From NCBI RefSeq assembly GCF_047731265.1, contig NZ_CP159835.1:1550001-1614000 (forward strand): 64,000 nt of DNA, read 5' to 3'. Under the pieces are notes generated by a model, which did not search any database, had not been told where the DNA came from, and worked only from the letters and a program-made list of their open reading frames with translations. Within the stretch, counting starts at the first letter, position 1, and each line of letters begins with the position of its first letter. Positions 9,137 through 18,132 of the stretch are shown here, piece by piece. The stretch comes from Patiriisocius sp047731265. Its GTDB lineage: Bacteria > Bacteroidota > Bacteroidia > Flavobacteriales > Flavobacteriaceae. The position numbers and the translations under genes were made by a program.

Positions 9137-10453
9137 ATGAATCAATCAAAAAAGAGTTACACTATCGCTTTTATTATTGTTACAACCTTATTTTTTCTTT
9201 GGGGTTTTATTACCGTATTGGTGGATAGTTTAATCCCAAGGTTAAAGGATGTATTTGAACTTTCAAATTTTCAGGCTGTATTAGTTCAGTTAGCTTTTTT
9301 TGGTGCCTTTTTTGTTTTTTCAGTTCCTGCGGGTTGGATATTGTCTAAAATTGGGTATCAAAAAGGCATCGTATTAGGCTTAGGTGTGATGGCTTTAGGT
9401 TGCGTTTTATTTTCTCCTGCCGCAAGCGAACGTGTTTTTGCTGTCTTTATACTAGGTTATTTTACTTTGGCTGCTGGTATTACAATTCTACAAGTAGCAG
9501 CAAATCCTTATGTTGCCGTTTTAGGAAGCGAAGAAGGTTCTTCAAGCCGTCTTAATCTTGCCCAAGCATTCAACTCTGTAGGTACAACTATAGCACCAAT
9601 TGTTGGGGCGTCATTTTTATTAAGTGATACCATAATGTCTTCTGATGCTATTACAAAGTTATCAGAATCAGAACAAAAGGAATATTTCTTTGCGGAAGCT
9701 GCTGCCGTCTCTTCCCCGTTTTTAATACTGGCTGCTTGCATTGCATTTTTAGCGCTTATTTTCATTTTTATAAAACTTCCTAAAATTTTAAAAAAAAGCC
9801 CAAAGGATGGTTATTTACAATTGCTTAACAACAAGCTTGTAATGATGGGTGTAGTTGGTATATTTCTCTATGTAGGTGCTGAAGTTGCAATAGGAAGTTT
9901 TTTAGTGTTGTATTTTTTAGATATGAATTTGGCAACGCTGATTGTAGAAAATCAATTTATGAATACTATTTCAACTAATATGCTTGGTCGAAGCTTAATT
10001 GAGGTAGATGCAAAAGCAATTGTGGGGTCTTTTGTGTTTTTGTATTGGGGCGGAGCTATGGCTGGGAGATTTATAGGAGCCGTATTGACCAGAATTATTG
10101 AGCCAGGTAAAGTTCTAGCCATTTTTGCGTCACTTGCTATTCTTATGCTTGTAGTTTCTATGACTACTAATGGTCTTGTTGCAATGTGGACAATTTTAGC
10201 AGTAGGGTTGTTTAACTCCATTATGTTTCCTACGATATTTACGTTAACTATTGAGGGGCAAGGCGATTTGAAACCGCTGGTTTCTGGGATGTTATGTACG
10301 GCAATTGTGGGGGGAGCTATTATCCCGCTATTATACGGCGTGTTAATAGACAACGTAGGTTTTAAAACTGCGTTATTACTAGTTATTCTATGTTATGGGT
10401 ACATTCTCTATTTTGGGCATATTAAATCTAAGAACGGAGCCTTTAGTAAATAA
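9137..10453 (+). CDS. Sugar MFS transporter (FHS family, FucP/NagP-like)
   Basis: A 438-aa, 12-helix major facilitator protein. The opening FFLWGFITVLVDSLIPRLKD, the ILQVAANPYVAVLG segment and the repeated GRFIGA motif are typical of the fucose/galactose/hexose:H+ symporter family, whose members import fucose, glucose/galactose or N-acetylglucosamine. It sits 20 bp after the glycosylasparaginase gene and is probably in the same operon. Mannose or GlcNAc, the products of the two upstream enzymes, are the most economical substrates; that is inference from context. Confidence 0.9.
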   Translation: MNQSKKSYTIAFIIVTTLFFLWGFITVLVDSLIPRLKDVFELSNFQAVLVQLAFFGAFFVFSVPAGWILSKIGYQKGIVLGLGVMALGCVLFSPAASERVFAVFILGYFTLAAGITILQVAANPYVAVLGSEEGSSSRLNLAQAFNSVGTTIAPIVGASFLLSDTIMSSDAITKLSESEQKEYFFAEAAAVSSPFLILAACIAFLALIFIFIKLPKILKKSPKDGYLQLLNNKLVMMGVVGIFLYVGAEVAIGSFLVLYFLDMNLATLIVENQFMNTISTNMLGRSLIEVDAKAIVGSFVFLYWGGAMAGRFIGAVLTRIIEPGKVLAIFASLAILMLVVSMTTNGLVAMWTILAVGLFNSIMFPTIFTLTIEGQGDLKPLVSGMLCTAIVGGAIIPLLYGVLIDNVGFKTALLLVILCYGYILYFGHIKSKNGAFSK

Positions 10454-10794
10454 GGCGCCCCCCTGTTAGAGCATAATATTATATTTTGCTTATTAAATTT
10501 TTTATAGATTTGTTGGTATAAGTAGACCAGTGGTCAAGGATGTTGATAATTTTATTTGTATTTTTTTTATTCTTTATCTAAGTCTAAAAATGTGACCTGG
10601 AAAAACTTTAATAAAGGAGGTTAATCGTTACAAAGTCTTCTTTTTTTAATTAAAAAAAGAAGCTTAATAATTCTAGAAGTATAATTCTAAATCAGGAGGC
10701 CTAAAAATTTAAAAATTGGCTTTCAAAGTAGTGAAATAGAGGTGGTCTAAATGCATCATTTGCCAATAGGAAACTACAATTCTAAGTTTAAAAT
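10454..10794. other. Intergenic region between convergent transporter and SPOR genes
   Basis: This 341-bp stretch holds no convincing gene. It contains the odd palindrome GACCAGTGGTC (10525-10535) and a perfect 26-bp A/T-rich palindrome (10637-10662). It lies between two convergent genes, so termination is the expected job. Confidence 0.5.
10637..10662. terminator. 26-bp perfect palindrome, probable bidirectional terminator
   Basis: CTTCTTTTTTTAA and its exact reverse complement meet without a loop (minimum folded loop 4 nt). The T-rich arms serve as U tract in both directions. It lies between convergent genes. The stem is weak in G/C, so termination efficiency is uncertain. Confidence 0.45.
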
Positions 10795-11184
10795 TTACTT
10801 TTTCTTTTCAAGAATAAAGGCGCCGCCAAACTCTTCTTGAATCTCCATAAGTGCACGATCTGCTTCCAGTCTTGTAGCAAAATTACCAGCCCATACTTTA
10901 TAGTTAGGAGTTTCATATTCGATAGAAGCTGGCCAAGTACTATAAGCTGCCCTATAATTCCTTATAATGCTGTTTGCTTTGTTAAGTTCTCCATAATATA
11001 ATTGAATGGTATACCCGTCACTCAATTTGTTTTCCTTCTCAAGGTCTTTTTTTAACATTAAGAATTCATTGATTTTTGAATCGGCACTAATAGTCACGGT
11101 TCCCGATTGTGCTTTTAGCGTTTGAGAGAAAGCCAATAGCAAAATACTGACTGTAAATAGGTTGAATATAAGTTTGTTTTCCAT
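10795..11184 (-). CDS. SPOR domain-containing protein
   Basis: A 129-aa protein with a signal peptide (MENKLIFNLFTVSILLLAFS, cleaved near LKAQ). The C-terminal half is a SPOR domain: YTIQLYYG, a helical segment, then YKVWAGNFATRLEADRAL. SPOR domains bind denuded septal peptidoglycan glycan strands. The ATG at 11184 was chosen over an in-frame ATG seven codons upstream because the signal peptide then begins correctly. It is a single-gene unit on the minus strand, divergent from the act operon. Confidence 0.85.
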   Translation of the reverse strand: MENKLIFNLFTVSILLLAFSQTLKAQSGTVTISADSKINEFLMLKKDLEKENKLSDGYTIQLYYGELNKANSIIRNYRAAYSTWPASIEYETPNYKVWAGNFATRLEADRALMEIQEEFGGAFILEKKK

Positions 11185-11232
11185 AATAAGAAGATGATTA
11201 TGCAAATGTACAAGAGTTTAACTTTTTGAATA

Positions 11233-11240
11233 CAAAATTA
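11233..11240 (-). promoter_or_regulatory. Putative -7 element for the SPOR-domain gene
   Basis: The minus strand reads TAATTTTG, matching TAnnTTTG, about 49 bp before the chosen start. No -33 TTG is evident. Confidence 0.35.
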
Positions 11241-11307
11241 TTATTTAGAATAATTATAAATTAGCTGTTAACGCTTTAATTAGAGAAAAAAAATGGACTT
11301 TATGTAC

Positions 11308-11315
11308 TACTTTTG
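11308..11315 (+). promoter_or_regulatory. Putative -7 element of the act-cox operon
   Basis: TACTTTTG, followed by C, is a perfect TAnnTTTG match. It would give a leader of roughly 85 nt before actA. The -33 region lacks an obvious TTG. Confidence 0.5.
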
Positions 11316-11407
11316 CAACCTTATTTAGGGCATCATTTAACCGAAAATTTTAGTTCAATTTACAACTAATTACATGCCAAATTTATAATGTATAGTATCT
11401 ATTCAAT

Positions 11408-12727
11408 ATGCAAAAGGTAAATTTTAATAAACTGCGCTTCATTTTGTCTCTAGTATTGTTAGCGTTTTTGCTTACTTGCTCAACAACCATTTTTTCTCAA
11501 ACTGAGACAGCAACTCCAGCGGCTATGGTTGAAGGTGGGGCTGACGCTGAAGCAGGAAAAGCGCTTTTCAAGGCTAATTGTGCAGCCTGTCATAAGTTAG
11601 ATAAGAAAGCGACTGGGCCAATGTTAAGAAATGTGGCAGAGAAGTACGAAAAAGAATGGCTTTACAAATGGATAAAAAATAGCACAGCTTTAATTGCGAG
11701 TGGAGATTCACAAGCGAATGCAATCTACGAAGAGTATAACAAATCTGTAATGCAATCTTTCCCAGGTTTGAGTAATGGGGACATTGATAACATTTTAGCC
11801 TATACAAGTTTGCCAAAAGTGGTGGCAGCAGTTCCAGTTAGTGCGGTAGTAGCTGCTGGAGGCGGAGGAAGCGGTGGTGGTGTTTCAAATAATATTATTT
11901 TGGGCGCCCTAGGTTTAGTGTTTTTATTGTTAGTGACAATGCTATTGTTGGTAACAAAAACTTTAAAGCGAATTGCAACTGTAAACGGGGTTGTTTACGA
12001 AGAGAAAGAAAAAGGGACTCCAATCTGGAAGCGAATCGTAGAAAATCAATTCTTAATGTTGGTTTCTTCAGTCTTCCTTTTGTTAACAGCGGCTTATTTT
12101 ATGTATGGTTTCTTTATGCAGGTAGGTTTAGATCAAGGCTATGCGCCTGTTCAACCAATCCATTATTCGCATAGAATCCACGCTGGAAGTAATGAAATAG
12201 ATTGTAACTACTGTCATTCATCTGCTAGAAAGAGTAAGCATTCTGGTATTCCATCACTTAATGTATGTATGAATTGTCATAAAAATATTGGTGAGGTTTC
12301 TGAAGATGTGTATGCTGAAGGAATTGAAGAATATGGTATAGATTATAATAAAGAAATTCAAAAACTATACACGGCAGTGGGTTGGGATGAAGAAAATCAG
12401 AAATATACTGGCGAGGAAGAACCTGTGAAATGGGTTCGCATACATAATTTACCTGATTTTGCGTATTTTAATCACTCACAACACGTTACTGTTGCTGGTA
12501 TTGATTGTCAAAAATGCCACGGTCCTGTAGAGGAAATGGAAATCATGTATCAATACTCTCCATTAACAATGGGGTGGTGTATTAACTGTCACCGAGAGAC
12601 CAACATTAATGTTGAAGGAAACGAATATTATGAAAAAATTCACGAAGAGCTATCCAAGAAGTATGGAGTTGAGCAGTTAACAGCTGCGCAAATGGGTGGT
12701 TTAGAATGTGGTAAGTGTCACTATTAA
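11408..12727 (+). CDS. actA: Alternative complex III subunit A: multiheme cytochrome c with extra N-terminal monoheme domain
   Basis: A 439-aa protein with six CxxCH motifs. After a signal sequence there is a monoheme cytochrome c domain (CAACH, Cys58-His62). A Gly-rich linker and two hydrophobic segments (about residues 160-185 and 215-240) follow, then a pentaheme domain with CNYCH, CMNCH, CQKCH, CINCH and CGKCH at the very C-terminus. The pentaheme part is the canonical ActA of alternative complex III, which passes electrons from quinol oxidation toward oxygen reductase. The N-terminal monoheme domain may act as a tethered electron carrier to the oxidase (inference). It is the first gene of an eight-gene operon. 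Confidence 0.92.
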   Translation: MQKVNFNKLRFILSLVLLAFLLTCSTTIFSQTETATPAAMVEGGADAEAGKALFKANCAACHKLDKKATGPMLRNVAEKYEKEWLYKWIKNSTALIASGDSQANAIYEEYNKSVMQSFPGLSNGDIDNILAYTSLPKVVAAVPVSAVVAAGGGGSGGGVSNNIILGALGLVFLLLVTMLLLVTKTLKRIATVNGVVYEEKEKGTPIWKRIVENQFLMLVSSVFLLLTAAYFMYGFFMQVGLDQGYAPVQPIHYSHRIHAGSNEIDCNYCHSSARKSKHSGIPSLNVCMNCHKNIGEVSEDVYAEGIEEYGIDYNKEIQKLYTAVGWDEENQKYTGEEEPVKWVRIHNLPDFAYFNHSQHVTVAGIDCQKCHGPVEEMEIMYQYSPLTMGWCINCHRETNINVEGNEYYEKIHEELSKKYGVEQLTAAQMGGLECGKCHY

Positions 12728-12767
12728 TAAGTGATTTTTAAAAATTAAGAAAACTAAAAGTTTATAA

Positions 12768-15700
12768 ATGGCATCAAACAAGAAATACTGGAAAAGTGTT
12801 GAGGAGCTGAATGAAAACAGCACTATTGTTGAGACGCTACAACAAAATGAATTTGTAACTGCAATACCTACAGATGAGTTTTTAGGCGATAAAGAAACAC
12901 TCGATGCAACATCAACGACGCGTCGTGATTTTTTAAAGTACGTTGGTTTCACAACGGCTGCAGCATCGTTCGCGGCTTGTGAGGGTCCAGTGATTAAATC
13001 TATTCCTTATGTTGTTGCTCCAGACGAAATTGTTCCTGGTGTGCCAAATATGTATGCGTCCACAATTGCAGATGGTTTTGATTTTGCAAACATATTGGTA
13101 AAAACAAGAGAAGGCCGTCCTATTAAGATAGAGCGGAATGACTTGTCTACCTCAGGCGGGGTTAATGCTCGTGTACACGCTTCTGTATTATCATTATACG
13201 ATAATCGCAGATTAAAAGCGCCACTTGTAGGAGGTGAAGAAGTTTCTTGGGCCGATTTTGATCTAGCGGCAGCAGGAAAAATGAATGAGATGAAGGGCAA
13301 AGATGTCGTGTTGTTGACACAGACTTTTGCAAGCCCATCTACTTCAAGATTAATTAAAGAATTCACGACGAAGTTTTCAAATGTTCGTCACGTTATATAT
13401 GACACTGTTTCCTCTTCGGAAGCGTTAGACGCTTTTCAGAGTATTTATGGAACAAGAGCAATGGCTGATTACGACTTTAGCAAAGCTGAAGTAATAGTGT
13501 CAGTAGGAGCAGATTTTTTAGGAGATTGGCAAGGGGGAGGATTTGATGCAGGATATTCAAAGAGTCGTATTCCTAAGAATGGTAAAATGTCACGCCATGT
13601 TCAGTTCGAGGCCAATATGACATTATCTGGGGCAAATGCTGATAAGCGTGTACCAGTAACTCCAAGTCAACAATTACAGGTGATAAAAGCATTAACTGGC
13701 GGAAGTGCGTCTGGTCTTCCTGAAAGGGTAGTGGCAGCTGTAAATTCTGCAAAAGCTCAGTTATTAGCGGCAGGAAATAAAGCGGTTCTTATCACAGGAT
13801 TACCAAGTGCTGAAGCCCAGGCGATGGCATTGAGAGCAAATGCAGAGAGTGTTGTTATGGATGCTGAAAGGCCAAGATTGACACGCCAAGGTAATAGCGC
13901 TGAGGTTGCAAGTGTAATGCAAGGTGTCCTTAATGGAACCGTTAAAGGAATGATTACAGTGGGAGTAGATCCTGTGTATTCATTTCCAAACAGCGCGAAA
14001 TTTGCAGACGCATATAGTAAATTAGAAATGAAATTAGCTTTTGCGTCTAAAAAAGATGCGACTGCTGAATTAGCAGATATGGTTGCTGCAACACCCCATT
14101 ACTTAGAGTCATGGGGAGATGCACAAATAAAGAAAGGCGCTTTTAGTTTAATGCAGCCTACGATTCGTCCGTTGTTCTCAACGAGACAATTTCAAGATAC
14201 ATTGTTGCAATGGACTGGTAATTCAAAAAATTATTACGACTATATAAAAGATACTTGGACAGACGTTTTAGATGGGTCTTCTTGGAATAAAGTTTTACAA
14301 GCAGGGGTCTTATCCTCTAACGCACAGGTAGAAAGTGAAGCCAATTCAGTATCTGAAGAGTTTGTTTCAAAAACATCAAATGGTGCTTTGAGTACTTTAC
14401 AAGATGGTGGTTTAGAATTGACACTCTACACAAAAACAGGTTTAGGTGATGGTCAGCAAGCAAACAATCCTTGGTTGCAGGAAATGCCAGATCCTATTAC
14501 AAGAACTTCTTGGGATAATTATGTTACCGTTTCAAAAGCAGATGCAGAGGCAATGGGTCTTGAAAATGTGAACGTTGCAACTGGTGGTCTTAACGGAAGC
14601 CTCGTAAATGTTACAATGGGTGATGTGGTGATAGAAAATGTTCCTGTATTAATTCAGCCTGGTCAAGCTAAAGGATCTGTTGGATTAGCTTTGGGGTATG
14701 GTAAAACTGCTTCAATTCAAGAAGAAATGCAAACAGGTGTTAATGCCTATGCATTATATAAAGACTTTAGTGCTATTCAAAATGTTACTTTAGAGAAAGT
14801 AGAGGGAGAGCACGAATTTGCTTGTGTACAGTTACACAATACAATGATGGGTCGCGATATTATTCGCGAAACAAGTCTAGAGGTTTTTAATACAAAAACG
14901 GCACGTGATTGGAATCCAGTACCAATGGTTTCTAAAGATCATAAAGAAATTCCAGTAACATCTCCGGATGCAGATTTATGGACCTCTTTTGACCGTTCAA
15001 TAGGACATCATTTTAATCTTTCGATAGATTTAAACGCGTGTACTGGATGTGGTGCTTGTGTTATTGCTTGTCACGCAGAAAACAACGTTCCTGTAGTAGG
15101 TAAGACTGAAATACGACGTAGCCGCGATATGCACTGGTTGCGTATAGATAGATATTATTCTTCTGATGAAACATTTATTGACGATAAAGACAAGAAAGAA
15201 GGTTTTTCAGGATTGTCTGGAGACAATGGATCGCTAGGAGGTTTTGGAGAGTTGGAAGATCCTAGTGTAAATCCACAAGTAGCATTTCAGCCAGTAATGT
15301 GTCAACATTGTAACCACGCACCTTGTGAGACTGTTTGCCCGGTTGCTGCAACAACACATAGTCGTCAAGGCCAAAATCATATGGCGTATAACCGTTGTGT
15401 GGGTACTAGATACTGTGCAAATAACTGTCCTTATAAAGTACGTCGTTTTAACTGGTTCTTGTATAATGAAAATGATGAGTTTGATTACCATATGAATAAC
15501 GACGTAGGTCGTATGGTATTAAATCCTGATGTGAACGTTAGATCAAGAGGGGTAATGGAGAAGTGTTCTATGTGCATTCAGAAAACACAGTATTCAATAC
15601 TTGAAGCAAAGAGAGATGGGCGTCCAGTAAAAGATTCAGAATTTCAAACAGCGTGTTCATCAGCTTGTGAGAGTGGAGCAATGGTATTTGGAGATATCAA

Positions 15701-15824
15701 TGACCACGATAGTGAAGTATATAAAGAGAAGAAAGATGAGAGAATGTATCACTTATTAGCAGCCGTAGGTACAAAGCCTAATGTTTTCTATAAGACAAAA
15801 GTGAGAAACTCTAAAGAAGTATAA
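12768..15824 (+). CDS. actB: Alternative complex III subunit B: molybdopterin-oxidoreductase-like plus iron-sulfur protein
   Basis: A 1,018-aa protein with a displaced twin-arginine signal (TTRRDFLKYVGFTTAAASF, about residues 50-69) followed by Cys71. The large N-terminal part resembles the molybdopterin oxidoreductase fold, which in ActB is not expected to hold a cofactor. The C-terminal part is a ferredoxin-like domain with four Cys clusters: CTGCGACVIAC (from residue 758), CQHCNHAPCETVC (from residue 845), CVGTRYCANNCPY and CSMCIQ. These ligate the Fe-S clusters of the complex. The TAT signal late in the sequence is typical of flavobacterial homologues. Confidence 0.93.
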   Translation: MASNKKYWKSVEELNENSTIVETLQQNEFVTAIPTDEFLGDKETLDATSTTRRDFLKYVGFTTAAASFAACEGPVIKSIPYVVAPDEIVPGVPNMYASTIADGFDFANILVKTREGRPIKIERNDLSTSGGVNARVHASVLSLYDNRRLKAPLVGGEEVSWADFDLAAAGKMNEMKGKDVVLLTQTFASPSTSRLIKEFTTKFSNVRHVIYDTVSSSEALDAFQSIYGTRAMADYDFSKAEVIVSVGADFLGDWQGGGFDAGYSKSRIPKNGKMSRHVQFEANMTLSGANADKRVPVTPSQQLQVIKALTGGSASGLPERVVAAVNSAKAQLLAAGNKAVLITGLPSAEAQAMALRANAESVVMDAERPRLTRQGNSAEVASVMQGVLNGTVKGMITVGVDPVYSFPNSAKFADAYSKLEMKLAFASKKDATAELADMVAATPHYLESWGDAQIKKGAFSLMQPTIRPLFSTRQFQDTLLQWTGNSKNYYDYIKDTWTDVLDGSSWNKVLQAGVLSSNAQVESEANSVSEEFVSKTSNGALSTLQDGGLELTLYTKTGLGDGQQANNPWLQEMPDPITRTSWDNYVTVSKADAEAMGLENVNVATGGLNGSLVNVTMGDVVIENVPVLIQPGQAKGSVGLALGYGKTASIQEEMQTGVNAYALYKDFSAIQNVTLEKVEGEHEFACVQLHNTMMGRDIIRETSLEVFNTKTARDWNPVPMVSKDHKEIPVTSPDADLWTSFDRSIGHHFNLSIDLNACTGCGACVIACHAENNVPVVGKTEIRRSRDMHWLRIDRYYSSDETFIDDKDKKEGFSGLSGDNGSLGGFGELEDPSVNPQVAFQPVMCQHCNHAPCETVCPVAATTHSRQGQNHMAYNRCVGTRYCANNCPYKVRRFNWFLYNENDEFDYHMNNDVGRMVLNPDVNVRSRGVMEKCSMCIQKTQYSILEAKRDGRPVKDSEFQTACSSACESGAMVFGDINDHDSEVYKEKKDERMYHLLAAVGTKPNVFYKTKVRNSKEV

Positions 15825-15847
15825 TCAACTAAGAAATAGTATTAAAT

Positions 15848-17593
15848 ATGGCGTCGCATTACGAAGCACCTATTAGAAGACCCTTAGTTATAGGAGATAA
15901 AAACTACCACGATATTACTGTGGATGTTGCAGCTCCTGTTGAAGGAAAAGCCAACAAATCCTGGTGGATTGTGTTTACCATAGCCCTTGTGGCATTTGGT
16001 TGGGGACTAGGTTGTATTATTTACACTGTCTCTACCGGTATTGGAGTTTGGGGATTGAACAAGACCGTAGGTTGGGCTTGGGATATTACCAACTTTGTAT
16101 GGTGGGTAGGTATTGGTCACGCAGGGACATTAATTTCTGCAGTATTATTACTGTTCCGTCAAAAATGGAGAATGGCCATTAACCGTTCTGCGGAGGCAAT
16201 GACCATTTTTTCTGTAATACAAGCAGGATTGTTTCCTATAATACACATGGGTCGTCCTTGGTTGGCTTACTGGGTATTGCCTATTCCTAATCAGTTTGGT
16301 TCTTTGTGGGTAAACTTTAACTCCCCATTGCTTTGGGATGTATTTGCAATTTCGACATATCTTTCAGTTTCGTTGGTTTTTTGGTGGACAGGATTGTTGC
16401 CTGATTTTGCTATGATTCGCGATAGAGCAGTAACACCTTTCACAAAGAAGATTTACGGAATTCTATCTTTTGGATGGAGTGGTCGTGCAAAAGATTGGCA
16501 GCGTTTTGAAGAAGTTTCATTGGTTTTGGCAGGTTTAGCAACACCACTTGTTCTTTCAGTACACACAATCGTATCTTTTGATTTTGCTACTTCTGTAATA
16601 CCTGGATGGCACACAACAATCTTCCCTCCATATTTTGTTGCGGGAGCAGTATTTTCTGGATTTGCAATGGTAAATACATTGCTAATTATAATGCGAAAAG
16701 TTTCAAATCTAGAAGATTATATCACAATACAGCACATTGAATTAATGAACATTGTAATTATGATTACAGGTTCTATTGTAGGTGTTGCATATATTACGGA
16801 GTTGTTTATTGCTTGGTACTCTGGGGTGGAGTACGAACAATACGCATTTTTGAATAGAGCAACAGGTCCTTACTGGTGGGCATATTGGGCAATGATGTCT
16901 TGTAACGTTATTTCTCCTCAATTTATGTGGTTTAAAAAATTACGTACGAGTATCATGTTTTCTTTCTTTATATCGATAGTAGTAAATATAGGGATGTGGT
17001 TTGAACGTTTTGTAATTATTGTAACATCATTGCATAGAGATTACCTTCCATCATCGTGGACGATGTTTTCTCCTACTTTTGTAGATATTGGAATTTTCAT
17101 TGGAACCATTGGATTCTTTTTTGTATTATTTTTATTGTACGCTAGGACGTTCCCAGTAATTGCGCAAGCAGAGGTAAAGTCTATCTTAAAATCGAGTGGT
17201 TCGTTGTATAAGAAAATGAGAGCAGAACACGGTGATGGTGTAAACCATTACAGTACTGTAATAAGAACACCAATTACCAATACAACGGCAGATAAAGACA
17301 AGCTAGATGAAGCCGTTGAAAATGGATTTGATAAAGAAAAAATTATCGCATTATTGAACAAACTAGGTTCTTTTGACTCAGCAACACAAACAGAAGATGA
17401 TCTTAAAAAGATTAGTGGGGTTGGTCCGGTAATGGAACAGAAATTACAGCAATTAGGAATCTTCACTTATGAACAAGTAAGTAGAATGACTAATGAAGAT
17501 TACGATTTATTAGACGATATTATTGGCGAATTTCCAGGCAGAGCAAAACGCGATGATTGGGCTGGTCAAGCAACAAAACTTAAAAACAATTAG
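15848..17593 (+). CDS. actC: Alternative complex III subunit C: NrfD/PsrC-like quinol-oxidising membrane protein with HhH tail
   Basis: A 581-aa protein with about ten transmembrane helices in the first 450 residues, of the NrfD/PsrC family. In alternative complex III this subunit carries a quinol site. The last 80 residues are soluble. After a charged linker they read LKKISGVGPVMEQKLQQLGI and FTYEQVSRM, a helix-hairpin-helix fold like those in nucleic-acid-binding proteins and in tails of some respiratory subunits. The tail's function is unknown. The next gene starts 1 bp after the stop, so translation is probably coupled. Confidence 0.92.
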   Translation: MASHYEAPIRRPLVIGDKNYHDITVDVAAPVEGKANKSWWIVFTIALVAFGWGLGCIIYTVSTGIGVWGLNKTVGWAWDITNFVWWVGIGHAGTLISAVLLLFRQKWRMAINRSAEAMTIFSVIQAGLFPIIHMGRPWLAYWVLPIPNQFGSLWVNFNSPLLWDVFAISTYLSVSLVFWWTGLLPDFAMIRDRAVTPFTKKIYGILSFGWSGRAKDWQRFEEVSLVLAGLATPLVLSVHTIVSFDFATSVIPGWHTTIFPPYFVAGAVFSGFAMVNTLLIIMRKVSNLEDYITIQHIELMNIVIMITGSIVGVAYITELFIAWYSGVEYEQYAFLNRATGPYWWAYWAMMSCNVISPQFMWFKKLRTSIMFSFFISIVVNIGMWFERFVIIVTSLHRDYLPSSWTMFSPTFVDIGIFIGTIGFFFVLFLLYARTFPVIAQAEVKSILKSSGSLYKKMRAEHGDGVNHYSTVIRTPITNTTADKDKLDEAVENGFDKEKIIALLNKLGSFDSATQTEDDLKKISGVGPVMEQKLQQLGIFTYEQVSRMTNEDYDLLDDIIGEFPGRAKRDDWAGQATKLKNN

Positions 17594-17594
17594 T

Positions 17595-18131
17595 ATGGCT
17601 TCTAAAGTGATACATGCAATTTATACGGATGATGATATCCTGATGCAAGCTGTAAAGCAGGTACGTGGAGAGAAGTATCATATCGAAGAGGTTTACACGC
17701 CATTTCCGGTTCACGGCCTAGATAAGGTTATGGGACTCGAACCAACTAGAATTGCAATTTGCTCTTTTATGTACGGTCTGGTTGGATTAGGAGTGTCATT
17801 CGCAATGATGAATTTCATTATGATTGAAGACTGGCCTCAGGATATTGGAGGAAAACCAAGTTTTAGCTATCTGGAAAATATGCCTGCGTTTGTGCCAATT
17901 ATGTTTGAATTGACGGTGTTTTTTGCCGCCCATTTAATGGTGATTACCTTTTACATGAGAAGTAAATTATGGCCATTTAAAAAAGCTGAAAATCCTGATG
18001 TAAGAACTACAGATGACCATTTCCTAATGGCGGTAGATGCGGGAAATCACGATATTGAAAAAGTTTCTAAATTCTTGTACGATACAGGTGCAACAGAATT
18101 GAGTATAGTAGAATCTGAAGACGATCATTAA
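17595..18131 (+). CDS. actD: Alternative complex III subunit D (DUF3341)
   Basis: A 178-aa protein with a soluble N-terminal domain (about residues 1-55), two transmembrane helices (about 57-80 and 98-122) and a short acidic cytoplasmic tail, the layout of DUF3341/ActD. ATG at 17595 is chosen; the open frame extends upstream inside actC but the family begins with MASKVIHAIYTDDD-like sequence. ActD is a structural subunit of the quinol:electron acceptor oxidoreductase. Confidence 0.9.
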   Translation: MASKVIHAIYTDDDILMQAVKQVRGEKYHIEEVYTPFPVHGLDKVMGLEPTRIAICSFMYGLVGLGVSFAMMNFIMIEDWPQDIGGKPSFSYLENMPAFVPIMFELTVFFAAHLMVITFYMRSKLWPFKKAENPDVRTTDDHFLMAVDAGNHDIEKVSKFLYDTGATELSIVESEDDH

Positions 18132-18132
18132 T

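Noticed and set aside
9952..10353. Minus-strand frame of 133 aa inside the transporter gene
   Set aside because: It is a shadow of the transporter coding strand, with no recognisable domain and no promoter.
17523..17594. Upstream extension of actD into actC
   Set aside because: The extra residues lie within actC coding sequence and do not fit the family start; ATG 17595 is a better start.
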